Shown here: positions 1-7,821 of the stretch, piece by piece
Layout: each line of letters starts with the position of its first letter
Position numbering within the stretch: position 1 is the stretch's first letter
DNA from: Anaerolineales bacterium
GTDB taxonomy: Bacteria > Chloroflexota > Anaerolineae > Anaerolineales > Villigracilaceae
NCBI GenBank assembly: GCA_025966435.1
Contig: JAICRQ010000002.1
Span: 1-28,151 of the forward strand
Length of the DNA: 28,151 nt
Direction of reading: 5' to 3'
Position numbers and translations under genes: made by a program
The notes under the pieces: generated by a model
The model's database searches: none
Told to the model about the DNA's origin: nothing
What the model saw: only the letters and a program-made list of their open reading frames with translations

Positions 1-477
1 CACCGGCGGAAGGACGAACAACCGCCCTTTCGCCTCCACCCGGACCGTGGCACGGCTGACTGCCAGGTGATCGTGAACGCGTGCATCAATTCCCTCGAAC
101 ACATACCCCCCGCGCGGACCCGAAATGGTGTATGTGAATGTATAGGTTTCGTTTTGCTTTAGCCTCACCAGATGACGGCTGGAACCGGAACGAACGATTA
201 ATCTTGTGGGCAAGAGATCAGTAAGCATCACCTCCTCCAGGCTTGCGCCGCGATTGGTGACCATGAGCCTTACATCTACTTCCGCATCCGGTGAAACACG
301 CTCCGCGCTCAACTGACGCGTGGCTTCCAGCTTGATCTTTTCGGGCGACTGCAAATATCCCAGGAGCAAATAGGTGACGAGAGGCAGCGCCAGCGCGAGA
401 AACACTCCCTGCACGGCGACAATCCCCGTGAGGATGAGTGCATAGATGAGAAGGCTGAGGATGAGAGAGCGGGACAA
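1..477 (-). CDS. DUF58 domain-containing protein (3' part beyond the window)
   Basis: The minus frame starts with TTG directly after the TAA stop of the MoxR gene and stays open for all 159 codons to the window edge, so only the N-terminal part is visible. The first 40 or so residues form two hydrophobic helices (residues SRSLILSLLIYALILTGI, then a VFLALALPLVTYLLLG stretch). They are followed by a soluble beta-rich segment containing RLMVTNRGASLEEV and SGPRGGYVFEG. Two N-terminal helices followed by a beta-sandwich region of this kind are typical of DUF58 proteins, which are usually encoded directly after MoxR ATPases. The conserved DUF58/VWA-like core lies outside the window. The start is inferred, since no ATG or GTG lies earlier in the frame. 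The junction with MoxR indicates translational coupling. Confidence 0.75.
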   Translation of the reverse strand, partial: MSRSLILSLLIYALILTGIVAVQGVFLALALPLVTYLLLGYLQSPEKIKLEATRQLSAERVSPDAEVDVRLMVTNRGASLEEVMLTDLLPTRLIVRSGSSRHLVRLKQNETYTFTYTISGPRGGYVFEGIDARVHDHLAVSRATVRVEAKGRLFVLPPV

Positions 478-1431
478 TTACTTAATCACCGGTACCGGAG
501 TCTTTTCCACTGTGTCGCGAATCACATCATCCGTGACCTGGCGCGACATCCAGTACTCAGGCTGGAGGATGACACGATGCCCCAGGACCGGGATGGCATA
601 TCGCTTGATATCGTCGGGCGTGATGAAATCGCGCCCTTCGATCGCGGCGTTGGCGCGCGCGATCTTGAGGAATGCTAACGAACCGCGCGGACTTGCCCCC
701 ACAGAGACGCGCCGATCGACACGTGTAGCATGAACCAATGCCGTCATGTAATTTTCGAGGTCTGCGTTCACGTGCACTGTTTCCACGGTTTCGCGCATTT
801 CCAGCACCCGGCTCGCATCCGTGATCTCGCGCAACGCGACTTCATCCTGCCGGCGCTCGCGACGCCGGCGCAGGATTAATTTCTCTTCTTCCATGCTGGG
901 ATAGCCCACGGCGAGCTTGAGCATGAAGCGGTCCAATTGCGCCTCGGGCAGTGGGAACGTCCCTTCATATTCGATCGGGTTTTGGGTGGCAAGCACCAGA
1001 AAGGGCGTCGGTAAAGGCAGTGTTTCGCCTTCGATCGTCACCTGCCCCTCCTGCATTGCCTCCAGTAGAGCGGACTGAGTCTTCGGTGAGGCGCGGTTGA
1101 TCTCATCGGCGAGGACAATATTGGCAAAGACCGGTCCTTTACGAAGCTCGAACTCATTTTTCGTGCGGTTGAAAATGTATCCGCCGGTAATGTCACCGGG
1201 CAGAAGATCAGGCGTGAATTGGATGCGCTTGAAGTCGAGCCCCAACACTGTTGCAAAGCTGCGCGCGACCAGTGTCTTGCCCAGCCCGGGAAAATCCTCG
1301 AGCAGGATGTGCCCTCCAGCCAGCATGGAAGCCATCATCATTTCGAGCAGGGCGCGCTTGCCAACCACCGCGCGTTCCACCTCGGCAATCACTTGTTTAC
1401 TCAGCAATGAAACCTGGGAAATGTCTGTCAA
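478..1431 (-). CDS. MoxR family AAA+ ATPase
   Basis: This 317-residue protein is a MoxR/RavA-type AAA+ ATPase, a chaperone-like enzyme thought to assemble or activate partner proteins such as VWA or DUF58 proteins. Visible motifs are Walker A (EDFPGLGKT, about residues 45-53), Walker B (NIVLADEINRA, from about 104), sensor 1 (LATQNP, about 147-152) and the downstream EAQLDRF arginine-finger region. The length is normal for the family. The start is TTG: an in-frame TGA lies two codons upstream, and a GGAG ribosome binding site precedes the TTG by 6 bases. The gene follows two DUF4129-cluster membrane genes and abuts the DUF58 gene. This MoxR-DUF58-DUF4129 arrangement is widespread; its biochemical job in Chloroflexota is not known. 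Confidence 0.95.
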   Translation of the reverse strand: MTDISQVSLLSKQVIAEVERAVVGKRALLEMMMASMLAGGHILLEDFPGLGKTLVARSFATVLGLDFKRIQFTPDLLPGDITGGYIFNRTKNEFELRKGPVFANIVLADEINRASPKTQSALLEAMQEGQVTIEGETLPLPTPFLVLATQNPIEYEGTFPLPEAQLDRFMLKLAVGYPSMEEEKLILRRRRERRQDEVALREITDASRVLEMRETVETVHVNADLENYMTALVHATRVDRRVSVGASPRGSLAFLKIARANAAIEGRDFITPDDIKRYAIPVLGHRVILQPEYWMSRQVTDDVIRDTVEKTPVPVIK

Positions 1432-1451
1432 AGTTCACTCCAATGAGAAAT

Positions 1452-1533
1452 GTAGGTCGGGTTGCTAACCCGATATGGTCGGGCTACCCACATCAGGGTG
1501 CTACGCGACCAGCCCGACTTACTCCCGACCTAC
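1452..1533. repeat. 82-bp palindromic intergenic element
   Basis: The element is bounded by perfect 10-bp inverted ends, GTAGGTCGGG at 1452-1461 and CCCGACCTAC at 1524-1533. A second nested pair is GTCGGGCT (1479-1486) with AGCCCGAC (1511-1518), and there is a small hairpin GGGTT-GCT-AACCC near 1459-1471. This is the architecture of a REP-like or miniature inverted-repeat element. It begins about 20 bases upstream of the MoxR start and runs into the 3' end of the gene upstream, whose stop codon (1493-1495) lies inside it. It could fold in the operon mRNA and adjust MoxR expression. No transposase is nearby. Confidence 0.7.
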
Positions 1534-2122
1534 TGCTTTGTACCTGCTCTTCGAGGAAATCAACCGCCTCCGCAACATCCAGATCGAGCGGAGTAGGCTG
1601 GTGCGCCGAAAAGCGGTTTGTATTCGGAAAATCGGCAAACGATCCATGTAAGCCTGTTTCCAGATATTGCTGGAGCTCCTTCCGTGGCTCCCAGTCGACT
1701 CCCAGCAGCGGCATGAAGACAGAGCGTGGACGTCCGCTCTCGCGCTGTAGCAAAATTTGGTAAGCCAGCTTACCAAGCCGGTTCGCGACCAGCCATTTGA
1801 AATAGATACCCTTCTCCGCTTTGTGCAGCCAGGTCGCCAGGCTTTCCACCTGTCCCTGTGAAGGTCTGACCTTTTGTTCCACCCGTCGGTGAAAACTGGG
1901 TTGGGGCGCCAGACTGAAAACAAGGAAAAAAAGAACCGTAAAAACGATCAACGACCACCAGGTCCCTTGCGAGAAGGAACGGTACAAAAGGTCCAGGTTC
2001 CAGGCGACATACGCAACCGGAATGACGATAATTTCATAGATCGTTTCTCGCAAGGGGAATGCCAGGAGGGCGGCGATCAGTATGATCGCGGCAAGGATCA
2101 GCCCGCGTTGCACAGGATTCAT
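1493..2122 (-). CDS. small membrane protein of the MoxR/DUF58/DUF4129 cluster
   Basis: I do not recognise a named family for this 209-residue protein. Residues about 5-25 and 26-45 are hydrophobic, and a strong third helix (WWSLIVFTVLFFLVFSLA) lies at about 75-92. A soluble, charged C-terminal region follows, containing KWLVANRLGKLAYQILLQRE and EAVDFLEEQ. The ATG overlaps the TGA of the DUF4129 gene in an ATGA junction, so the two are translationally coupled, and the MoxR gene follows 61 bases later. Position suggests a subunit of the same membrane assembly. The last 13 residues (SRSGVSRAGRVAP) and the stop codon are encoded by the palindromic element, so the natural C-terminus has probably been replaced. 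Confidence 0.75.
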   Translation of the reverse strand: MNPVQRGLILAAIILIAALLAFPLRETIYEIIVIPVAYVAWNLDLLYRSFSQGTWWSLIVFTVLFFLVFSLAPQPSFHRRVEQKVRPSQGQVESLATWLHKAEKGIYFKWLVANRLGKLAYQILLQRESGRPRSVFMPLLGVDWEPRKELQQYLETGLHGSFADFPNTNRFSAHQPTPLDLDVAEAVDFLEEQVQSSRSGVSRAGRVAP

Positions 2123-3000
2123 ACGGGCTCTCCACAGTAATGCAGAATCGTCTTAAGACAGCTTACAGCCTCGTTGACGTCCCTGGGACCGGAGCGACGA
2201 TCGCCATATCGTACACCTTCAAATAGACGTGTCAGCCGGGTTACCGCGTCACCGGGCAACCCGGCACGCTCGAGGCGAACCGCAAACTCGTGAGGCGTCA
2301 TCGCAATTTCGCGCTGCAACTGGCGCTTGCTGGAGACCACATCGCTCATGCGCAGGTAACAGTTAATGATCACATCGCTGGAATTACGGCCGGAGGAAAG
2401 ATCATGCAGAGAAGATCGTGCAATCTTTGCGATTTCATCCAGAGGCTTACTTCTCTTGAGCGCCGCATATCTGGACTTCCAGCTCCGGTATGCTAACCAG
2501 ACTACAAACAGCAAAATTAATGCAAACGCAAAGCTGATTAGATAGGAAAACGCAGGTGAGACCGACGGCGGTTGGAATATGGGTACGGGAACGGCTGATT
2601 CCTCACTTGCCACGCTTTCTACAGCCTCTTGCAGGTTGAATGGGAGGAGCTGATCGCCGTAGTTCTTAAGTAGATAGTAAATTCCTAAAGCCGTCAGCGC
2701 TCCCCGGATGAGCAACAAAAACATGCGCTTGCGCATTTCTGGCGAAAGTAACAGACCAATGAGGACGACCATGAGTGCGAGCAGGATCAATGCCAGCATC
2801 TGCTGCCAGAAAGGGACGTCCACAAAAGCTGGTTCCACAACCGAAGGAGGGACGGGAGCCTGCTCCACTTCCTCCCGAACGAAACGCTGACCTTCGCGAA
2901 AGGGGACCTCGCTCAAACTGGTGGCGAGTACCGTTAAAGCCCCCAACGCCAGGACGGCAAATACTAAAACCAGGCGTTTATTCTCAAATATGGAACGCAT
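2119..3000 (-). CDS. DUF4129 domain-containing membrane protein
   Basis: This 293-residue protein starts with a signal-anchor-like helix (about residues 10-27). It has further helices at about 64-84 (MLALILLALMVVLIGLLL), about 93-110 and about 150-170, and a cytoplasmic C-terminal DUF4129 domain. The domain carries the recognisable run IINCYLRMSDV, then MTPHEFAVRLERAGLP and LTRLFEGVRYGDR, which match the C-terminal DUF4129 pattern (often annotated as transglutaminase-associated). It is the first gene of the minus-strand MoxR operon and overlaps the next gene by four bases. The start is an ATG with no strong ribosome binding site. DUF4129 proteins are usually found with MoxR and DUF58 proteins; no enzymatic role can be read from the sequence. 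Confidence 0.88.
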   Translation of the reverse strand: MRSIFENKRLVLVFAVLALGALTVLATSLSEVPFREGQRFVREEVEQAPVPPSVVEPAFVDVPFWQQMLALILLALMVVLIGLLLSPEMRKRMFLLLIRGALTALGIYYLLKNYGDQLLPFNLQEAVESVASEESAVPVPIFQPPSVSPAFSYLISFAFALILLFVVWLAYRSWKSRYAALKRSKPLDEIAKIARSSLHDLSSGRNSSDVIINCYLRMSDVVSSKRQLQREIAMTPHEFAVRLERAGLPGDAVTRLTRLFEGVRYGDRRSGPRDVNEAVSCLKTILHYCGEPV

Positions 3001-3028
3001 GCTCGAATGTGAATTTTACCATTACGAC

Positions 3029-3034
3029 TATAAT
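3029..3034 (+). promoter_or_regulatory. putative -10 box of the DUF309 gene
   Basis: A perfect TATAAT lies 16 bases before the ATG at 3051. No good -35 hexamer is present 16-18 bases upstream. The short expected leader has no Shine-Dalgarno sequence, since CCCTCCCT directly precedes the ATG. Confidence 0.4.
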
Positions 3035-3050
3035 TACAAATACCCTCCCT

Positions 3051-3578
3051 ATGACCGAATCTTTAAATAACCTCTGCCATGCTCCTCTACATCCGCAAGC
3101 CGCGCACGGACTGCGCCTGTTCAACGCGGGAGAGTATTTCGAAGCTCATGAGGCGCTGGAGGATGCCTGGAACGCGGAACCGGGAAAGGTCCGCGAGCTG
3201 TATCGCGGCATCCTGCAGATCGCCGTCGTTTACCTGCACATCACGCGCAGGAACTACAACGGGGCGGTCAAAGTCTATTTCCGCAGCCAGAGATGGGTCA
3301 GGGATTGGCCGGATATCTGCAGAGGCATTCATGTGGAAGAGTTACGCCGCAACGCCGAGGCAGCGATTAGGGAAGTCCGAAGACTGGGCATCGAACGCAT
3401 AGCAGAATTCGACAATTCACTGTTGAAACCGGTGGTCTGGGATGAAAAGCAGGTTGAGAAAAAGAAGTACATCTGCGACCGCTGCGGTCACGAGATGTAC
3501 GAAAAGAATTGCAAAGTGACCTGCCCCAACTGCGGCAATCGCTTTGATTGCTCGGATTTAAATATTTATTTTGATTGA
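3051..3578 (+). CDS. DUF309 domain protein with C-terminal zinc ribbon
   Basis: The 175-residue product begins at ATG 3051; the open frame extends upstream, but only from here does it resemble the family. Residues about 18-85 match DUF309 (helical), with the signature NAGEYFEAHEALEDAW (25-40) and YRGILQIAVVYLHI (51-64). The C-terminal tail (residues 140-175) holds cysteines 142, 145, 158 and 161 in two CxxC pairs, plus C154 and C167, which should form a zinc ribbon. DUF309 proteins usually lack such a tail. The function of DUF309 is unknown. The gene is transcribed alone, away from the MoxR operon, and ends at a strong terminator. Confidence 0.85.
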   Translation: MTESLNNLCHAPLHPQAAHGLRLFNAGEYFEAHEALEDAWNAEPGKVRELYRGILQIAVVYLHITRRNYNGAVKVYFRSQRWVRDWPDICRGIHVEELRRNAEAAIREVRRLGIERIAEFDNSLLKPVVWDEKQVEKKKYICDRCGHEMYEKNCKVTCPNCGNRFDCSDLNIYFD

Positions 3579-3601
3579 GAGATGTACCGTTCTTTCAATA
3601 C

Positions 3602-3634
3602 AAAACGGATAGCTTCTCTGAAGCTATCCGTTTT
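3602..3634. terminator. bidirectional intrinsic terminator
   Basis: A perfect 15-bp stem (AAAACGGATAGCTTC at 3602-3616 with its complement at 3620-3634) encloses a three-base loop. The A/T-rich ends give a U tract in both directions. It lies between the converging DUF309 gene and cyclase-family gene and can serve both. Confidence 0.88.
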
Positions 3635-3637
3635 CAA

Positions 3638-4273
3638 TCATGTTTGGATCAGAATCGCTCTTGCCGGGGCTCCATCGCAACCCGCGAGCTTGAGCGGCAG
3701 ACAATACAGGTCATAAAACCCGCGCATGACGCTCGAAAGATTCAAGCCCTCTACGACCACAACACCAGCTTTGAGCAGCACTGTGTGCGTAAGCACCGAA
3801 TCCCCGTAAGGCGCCACAGAAAGATAATCCACACCGACGAGCTGCACGCCACGCTCGACCAGCCATTCTGCGCCGTCTTCCGTAATAGCAACGAAATCCG
3901 TTTGGAATTGAGATTCGCCTCTTGCCCACAGGTGGGAATTACGCGTGCCGAAGAGCACCCGTTTCATCTGGGAAGAAACTTCAGTCCGCTCTAGCACTTC
4001 CGCGGTGATCGCTTCGATCCCATCGGGTAATTGCACAACGTAACAGGGTCCTGTCAGGATCTCGAGTGGAAGCCTTTCGACCGTGATGCCACCGTTCACG
4101 AAATGGTACGGCGCGTCCACATGCGTGCCGATATGCACACTGGAGCTCATGCGCGAGACATTATTATGCCCGCCGTGATCCATGGACTCGAATTTTTCAA
4201 GCTCCAGTTTTGGGTCGCCGGGCCAGATGGGGAGATGCGGAGAAATTGTCAGAGAGATGTCGTAGATGGTCAT
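3638..4273 (-). CDS. cyclase family protein (kynurenine formamidase-like metal hydrolase)
   Basis: This 211-residue protein belongs to the cyclase/KynB family of metal-dependent hydrolases. The metal-binding signature HIGTHVDAPYH is at residues 47-57, giving H47, H51, D53 and H57. The N-terminus (YDISLTISPHLPIWPGDP) and the later VDYLSVAPYGDS segment also fit. The length matches KynB (about 210). The open frame extends further upstream, but the ATG at 4273 is preceded by AAAGGAG at proper spacing. No tryptophan-degradation genes are nearby, so a specific formamidase activity is unproven; other family members act on esters, amides or lactones. It follows the CapA-like gene by 59 bases on the same strand and is probably the last gene of that unit. 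Confidence 0.88.
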   Translation of the reverse strand: MTIYDISLTISPHLPIWPGDPKLELEKFESMDHGGHNNVSRMSSSVHIGTHVDAPYHFVNGGITVERLPLEILTGPCYVVQLPDGIEAITAEVLERTEVSSQMKRVLFGTRNSHLWARGESQFQTDFVAITEDGAEWLVERGVQLVGVDYLSVAPYGDSVLTHTVLLKAGVVVVEGLNLSSVMRGFYDLYCLPLKLAGCDGAPARAILIQT

Positions 4274-4332
4274 GAGGAGCTCCTTTATACATCGCACAAT
4301 CTGGAGTCGGAAGTAATACGGACTCCAAAGGC

Positions 4333-6054
4333 TTACGGAGTCGGCGTACTTGTGGGGGTTCGACTTGGCGTCCCGGAAAACGCCGGAACGGACATCGGCG
4401 TGAGCGTGGGCGTGACCGTGGGGGTTGGGGTCGGGCTGAACGGAATCCACCCGCTGTAGAAAAAGTATTCCTGCAAAAAGCCTGCGCGTTCCTGCTCTGT
4501 CATCAAGCGCGGACGGGCATAGTCTTCCACCATCGCCGGGATCAGTTCAACGCTGATCAACCTCCCATTGTAGATTACGTAGCGATCTAGAAACACGCGG
4601 CGGATGCCGGGCGGCATCCAATCCTGGTCGCCCATCTGGTCGAAGAACAAATTGCCAAGCCCATAATGGATGAAGGAGTCGTTGTAGAACTCCATCATCT
4701 GGGCGTAATGCGCCTGGCTCCCGCTGACAATGGACGCGCCTGAATCCGCCATCAACTGAAAGTCATCCATCTGCTGCGGACTGGGACGCGAGTCATAGCT
4801 TTCATTCCACTGGAACGTGGAAATAACAACGTAACCCTGTGCTTTCAGTGCATTAATCTGCCTGGTGAGAATGTCGAACTTGCACGGCGCGGCGCCCGGT
4901 TGGAAATCCGTTGCCGTGGGGAAGCGCCCCACATCTGGTTTGTTGCAGCCGATGAACGCGATCTTATTGCCATTGACTTCAAACAACGCTGGCTCGAGAG
5001 AGTCTTCCAAATCCAAGCCCCCGCCAAAATACGGTAGGCCTTTTTCTTTATAGATCTCAATCGTTTCCCGCATTCCCGCCGAGCCGCGATCGGCGAAGTG
5101 ATTACCGGTCAACTCGACGACATCGGTCCCAATGTCCGTGAGCAGTTCAATGTACTTCGGGTCGCTGCAGAAAACCAGGGCAACCTGATTGCCTTTCGGG
5201 TACGTACAACCTGTGTAGAATGGAATCTCATTGCTTACGTGTGCAATATCCGCTTCGCGCATTACGTCGCGGATTCGTTCGCCGGGATAGGTGGTGCCCT
5301 TGAGCTCCATCGTCAGCGCGGTGGCACGGACCAGAGCTGTGACGCCTGTCATGATGACGGTTGTCAACTTGCCCGGGTCGTAGTTGGGAGGGGGAAGGCT
5401 GAGAACGGAAGATTGAACCTCATCTTGCGATTGAAGCACTAGATTCACGACCAGAGGATAGGTGGATAGATCAAAATTCTTACGGATCGGAGATTGACCG
5501 TCAATCGTCAGGACTTTCCATTTTGGTTGCAGCGCGTCAAAGGGTACGATTGCCCACGACGGCATCTCGGACCAGGCTGTGTCGAGCAGCTGACTTCCCG
5601 GCACGATCCGCGCCGCCCGGGGCGCAGGCTCACCCCAGAGCGCGCGCAGCGTGACACGCGTCGATTCGTCCATCAATAAAGGCTGTCCATCGAAAGGCGC
5701 AGGAGCAATCCCTTCCACCCACGTGCGTTTCAATTCTTCGAGAGACACACCGTCGGTTACCGTAGGAAACGGCGCAACGAGCGCATATACCAGAGTAACA
5801 GAATCATGTACGATAACCTCTTCAGGCGTCGGCGTGGAAGTGAGGAGTTGAACAGATGAAATTTTCGGAAGAGACTTTTGAGGAATTGGAGGGAGAGAAT
5901 TTGCTGTGACCGGCGAGCTACAGGCAGAAAGCAAAAAAGAGCATAAACTTATAAGAAGTAATAACTGGTGAGGGGACACTTGCACCTGATGCAAGTGCAG
6001 GTGTTGCTTCGTCAGGAAAAGCACCCTCCTCACAATGACATGTCGAGTTGGCAT
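4333..6054 (-). CDS. CapA-like lipoprotein with an N-terminal PBP-like region
   Basis: The 573-residue product has a lipoprotein signal (LLLLISLCSFLLSAC, Cys45 from the first ATG). A region of about 180 residues follows with WAIVPFDALQPKWKVLTIDG, reminiscent of phosphate-type substrate-binding proteins. A CapA/PgsA metallophosphatase-like domain comes next, with the motifs SNEIPF, ELTGNHFADRG, GCNKPD, GSQAHYAQ and HYGLGNLFFDQ. The extreme C-terminus is a Pro/Thr repeat tail. CapA-family proteins are linked to polyglutamate or cell-surface polymers, but no capsule genes are nearby. The start is uncertain. ATG 6054 has a TATAAT 9 bases upstream and no Shine-Dalgarno, which would be leaderless. 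GTG 5979 has a weak AGGTG site and would place the lipid-anchored cysteine at residue 20, a far more usual signal length. Confidence 0.87.
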   Translation of the reverse strand: MPTRHVIVRRVLFLTKQHLHLHQVQVSPHQLLLLISLCSFLLSACSSPVTANSLPPIPQKSLPKISSVQLLTSTPTPEEVIVHDSVTLVYALVAPFPTVTDGVSLEELKRTWVEGIAPAPFDGQPLLMDESTRVTLRALWGEPAPRAARIVPGSQLLDTAWSEMPSWAIVPFDALQPKWKVLTIDGQSPIRKNFDLSTYPLVVNLVLQSQDEVQSSVLSLPPPNYDPGKLTTVIMTGVTALVRATALTMELKGTTYPGERIRDVMREADIAHVSNEIPFYTGCTYPKGNQVALVFCSDPKYIELLTDIGTDVVELTGNHFADRGSAGMRETIEIYKEKGLPYFGGGLDLEDSLEPALFEVNGNKIAFIGCNKPDVGRFPTATDFQPGAAPCKFDILTRQINALKAQGYVVISTFQWNESYDSRPSPQQMDDFQLMADSGASIVSGSQAHYAQMMEFYNDSFIHYGLGNLFFDQMGDQDWMPPGIRRVFLDRYVIYNGRLISVELIPAMVEDYARPRLMTEQERAGFLQEYFFYSGWIPFSPTPTPTVTPTLTPMSVPAFSGTPSRTPTSTPTP

Positions 6055-6063
6055 AACGCCCCG

Positions 6064-6069
6064 ATTATA
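6064..6069 (-). promoter_or_regulatory. putative -10 box of the CapA-like gene
   Basis: TATAAT on the minus strand lies just downstream of the stop region of the racemase gene and 9 bases before ATG 6054. No convincing -35 box is present, so the hexamer may be chance. Confidence 0.3.
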
Positions 6070-7182
6070 CTATTCGGCTTTAAGGAAGACTTCTGAAAGT
6101 GTGAACTGCTTTAGTGCTTCACTGTCAATGGTAATTCCCAAACCTGGTTTGTCCGGCACATCAATTGTGCTATCTTCATTCAAGACAAAGCGCTCGTTTG
6201 TTACATCACGCTGGTAATAACGATCGGAGGCAGAAATATCGCCTGGCAAAGTAAACCCGGGCAGGGAAGCAAGCGCCAGATTAGAAGCGCGTCCCACGCC
6301 CGTTTCCAACATCCCTCCGCACCAAACGGAGACGTTTCGCTCGCGGCAATAATTGTGAATCGCAATTCCCTGGCTCAAGCCTCCCACGCGCGCCGGCTTG
6401 ATGTTGATGATCTTACATGCTTCCATTTCCAGCGCGTAACGGGCATGGCGTGGGGAAACAATACTCTCGTCCAGGCAAATCGGTGTTTTCAGTTCTGCTT
6501 GCAATTTGCGATGGTCCCAAATATCGTCTTCATATAAAGGTTGCTCGATCAAAAGTAAATCGAGATCGTCAAGGGACCTCATCACACTAGTATTCTCCAA
6601 CGTGTACGCTGAGTTTGCGTCCACCTGCAGGCGCAGGTCAGGATATGCTCGCCGAACGGCAGAGGTCTCTTCGACTTCGCGACCGGGCTTGATCTTGATC
6701 TTAACTCGGCGATAGCCTTTTTCCAGATAAGACTCGACGGTTCGCACTAAAGCCGACGCCGATTCCTGTATCCCGATCGAGACGCCCACTCCCACCTTTT
6801 CGCGCGTGCCCCCAAACATTTGCTTCAACGATTTACCGTCGCGCTTCCCAATTAAATCCCACAATGCCATCTCCACACCTGCCTTGGCGAGGTGATGACC
6901 GCGAATCCTTTCGACGCGCGTTTGAAAATCTTCCGCGTCTGCCACATCTTTCCCGAGAATGAGTGGGGCAATAAAATCCTTGAGGATGTGCCAGGCTGTC
7001 CCGGCGGTCTCGTAGCTATAGCCGGGATCGCGGCTGGCAACACATTCGCCATATCCCGTCAGCCCATCGGCACGCATCGTAATTAGCACACATTGCCGGT
7101 CCGTCTCCCGCCCAAAGGACGTCTCGAACGGTGCAACCAGCGGCATGGAAATGTGGTGAAGGGTGATTGATTCGATTTTCAT
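6070..7182 (-). CDS. menC: enolase-superfamily OSBS / N-succinylamino-acid racemase
   Basis: The 370-residue protein is a muconate-lactonizing-subgroup enolase-superfamily enzyme. Catalytic residues visible in order are K161 and K163 (KIKIK), D188 (QVDANSAYT), E213 (IEQPL), D238 (CLDES) and K262 (NIKPARVGG). This spacing is nearly that of the Amycolatopsis NSAR/OSBS enzyme. The GGMLETGVGRA segment near the C-terminus is also typical. Such enzymes make o-succinylbenzoate for menaquinone, racemise N-succinyl amino acids, or do both. No other menaquinone genes are in the window, so the symbol is tentative. The ATG has no clear ribosome binding site. The CapA-like gene begins 15 bases after its stop, so the two are probably co-transcribed. 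Confidence 0.85.
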   Translation of the reverse strand: MKIESITLHHISMPLVAPFETSFGRETDRQCVLITMRADGLTGYGECVASRDPGYSYETAGTAWHILKDFIAPLILGKDVADAEDFQTRVERIRGHHLAKAGVEMALWDLIGKRDGKSLKQMFGGTREKVGVGVSIGIQESASALVRTVESYLEKGYRRVKIKIKPGREVEETSAVRRAYPDLRLQVDANSAYTLENTSVMRSLDDLDLLLIEQPLYEDDIWDHRKLQAELKTPICLDESIVSPRHARYALEMEACKIINIKPARVGGLSQGIAIHNYCRERNVSVWCGGMLETGVGRASNLALASLPGFTLPGDISASDRYYQRDVTNERFVLNEDSTIDVPDKPGLGITIDSEALKQFTLSEVFLKAE

Positions 7183-7214
7183 GATCTAAGTTTGGTCGTC
7201 CTCAGCCTTATAGT

Positions 7215-7244
7215 AAATGACAGTCACAAGTGTGACTGTCATTT
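7215..7244. terminator. perfect hairpin at the 3' end of the zinc-ribbon gene
   Basis: A 14-bp perfect stem (AAATGACAGTCACA at 7215-7228 with its complement at 7231-7244) has a two-base loop in sequence, or a slightly larger loop in practice. The TGA stop of the zinc-ribbon gene lies inside the right arm. On the minus strand the stem is followed by only a weak U tract (TTTACTAT), so it may act as a partial terminator or an mRNA 3'-end stabiliser before the racemase gene. Confidence 0.65.
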
Positions 7245-7772
7245 TGGTTCTTCGATCTTTACTTCCTCGGGCTCATCGTTCAGCTTTAAACCGCGCAGCG
7301 CTTCGTCCATACTTGTACTCGTGTCGCGGCGCATCCCCGCGGCTGGCGTCCCGCAATAGGGGCAGATATTCCAGGGTAATTCCATGAGCCGGTCGCAGTT
7401 CTCGCAGTTCTTCTTCAGCTTCGTGTGACAGTTCGGGCAGACCTGCCAGTCATCCTTAACGCGGCGCTCACAGCCGGGACACAAAGGCAGATCTTCCAAT
7501 GCCTGCAAAAGCGCTTCCTCTTCAAGTGTGCGCTGGTATTCTTCTTCCAGGGTGCGCGGGGGGCGCAGGATCAGATAGACGAGAATCCCTGGCAGATTGA
7601 GGACCGCTACGAGCAAGGTTGCGAGGGTTTGCACTAACGGGTCTCGGGCGCGCGTACGGATATCGCGATACGTCCAGATGACGAGGGAGATCCACAACGC
7701 AGCCAGGAATGCCCCGCCGAAACCGGTCAATACCAGAATGAGATTGCTGACAAATGTGGGGTCAAGAGTCAT
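7239..7772 (-). CDS. membrane protein with double zinc ribbon
   Basis: The 177-residue protein has two N-terminal membrane helices (about residues 8-34 and 46-68). A short charged helical linker follows (RTLEEEYQRTLEEEALLQAL), then two zinc ribbons with four CxxC pairs: CPGC, CPNC, CENC and CPYC, between about residues 97 and 143. The tail is acidic. This anchored-zinc-ribbon layout is common in Chloroflexota and Firmicutes hypothetical proteins; the function is unknown. A TACAAT lies 8 bases before the ATG on the minus strand with no Shine-Dalgarno, so the transcript may be leaderless. It lies 49 bases after the DUF3048 gene in the same direction. Confidence 0.85.
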   Translation of the reverse strand: MTLDPTFVSNLILVLTGFGGAFLAALWISLVIWTYRDIRTRARDPLVQTLATLLVAVLNLPGILVYLILRPPRTLEEEYQRTLEEEALLQALEDLPLCPGCERRVKDDWQVCPNCHTKLKKNCENCDRLMELPWNICPYCGTPAAGMRRDTSTSMDEALRGLKLNDEPEEVKIEEPK

Positions 7773-7821
7773 GGATACTTATTGTATCACTAGGACGTCA
7801 TCAGGGCTCGCTGCTTACATC

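Noticed and set aside
3638..4273. Assigning the cyclase-family gene as kynB of a tryptophan pathway
   Set aside because: No kynureninase or tryptophan dioxygenase genes are nearby, and the family has several activities.
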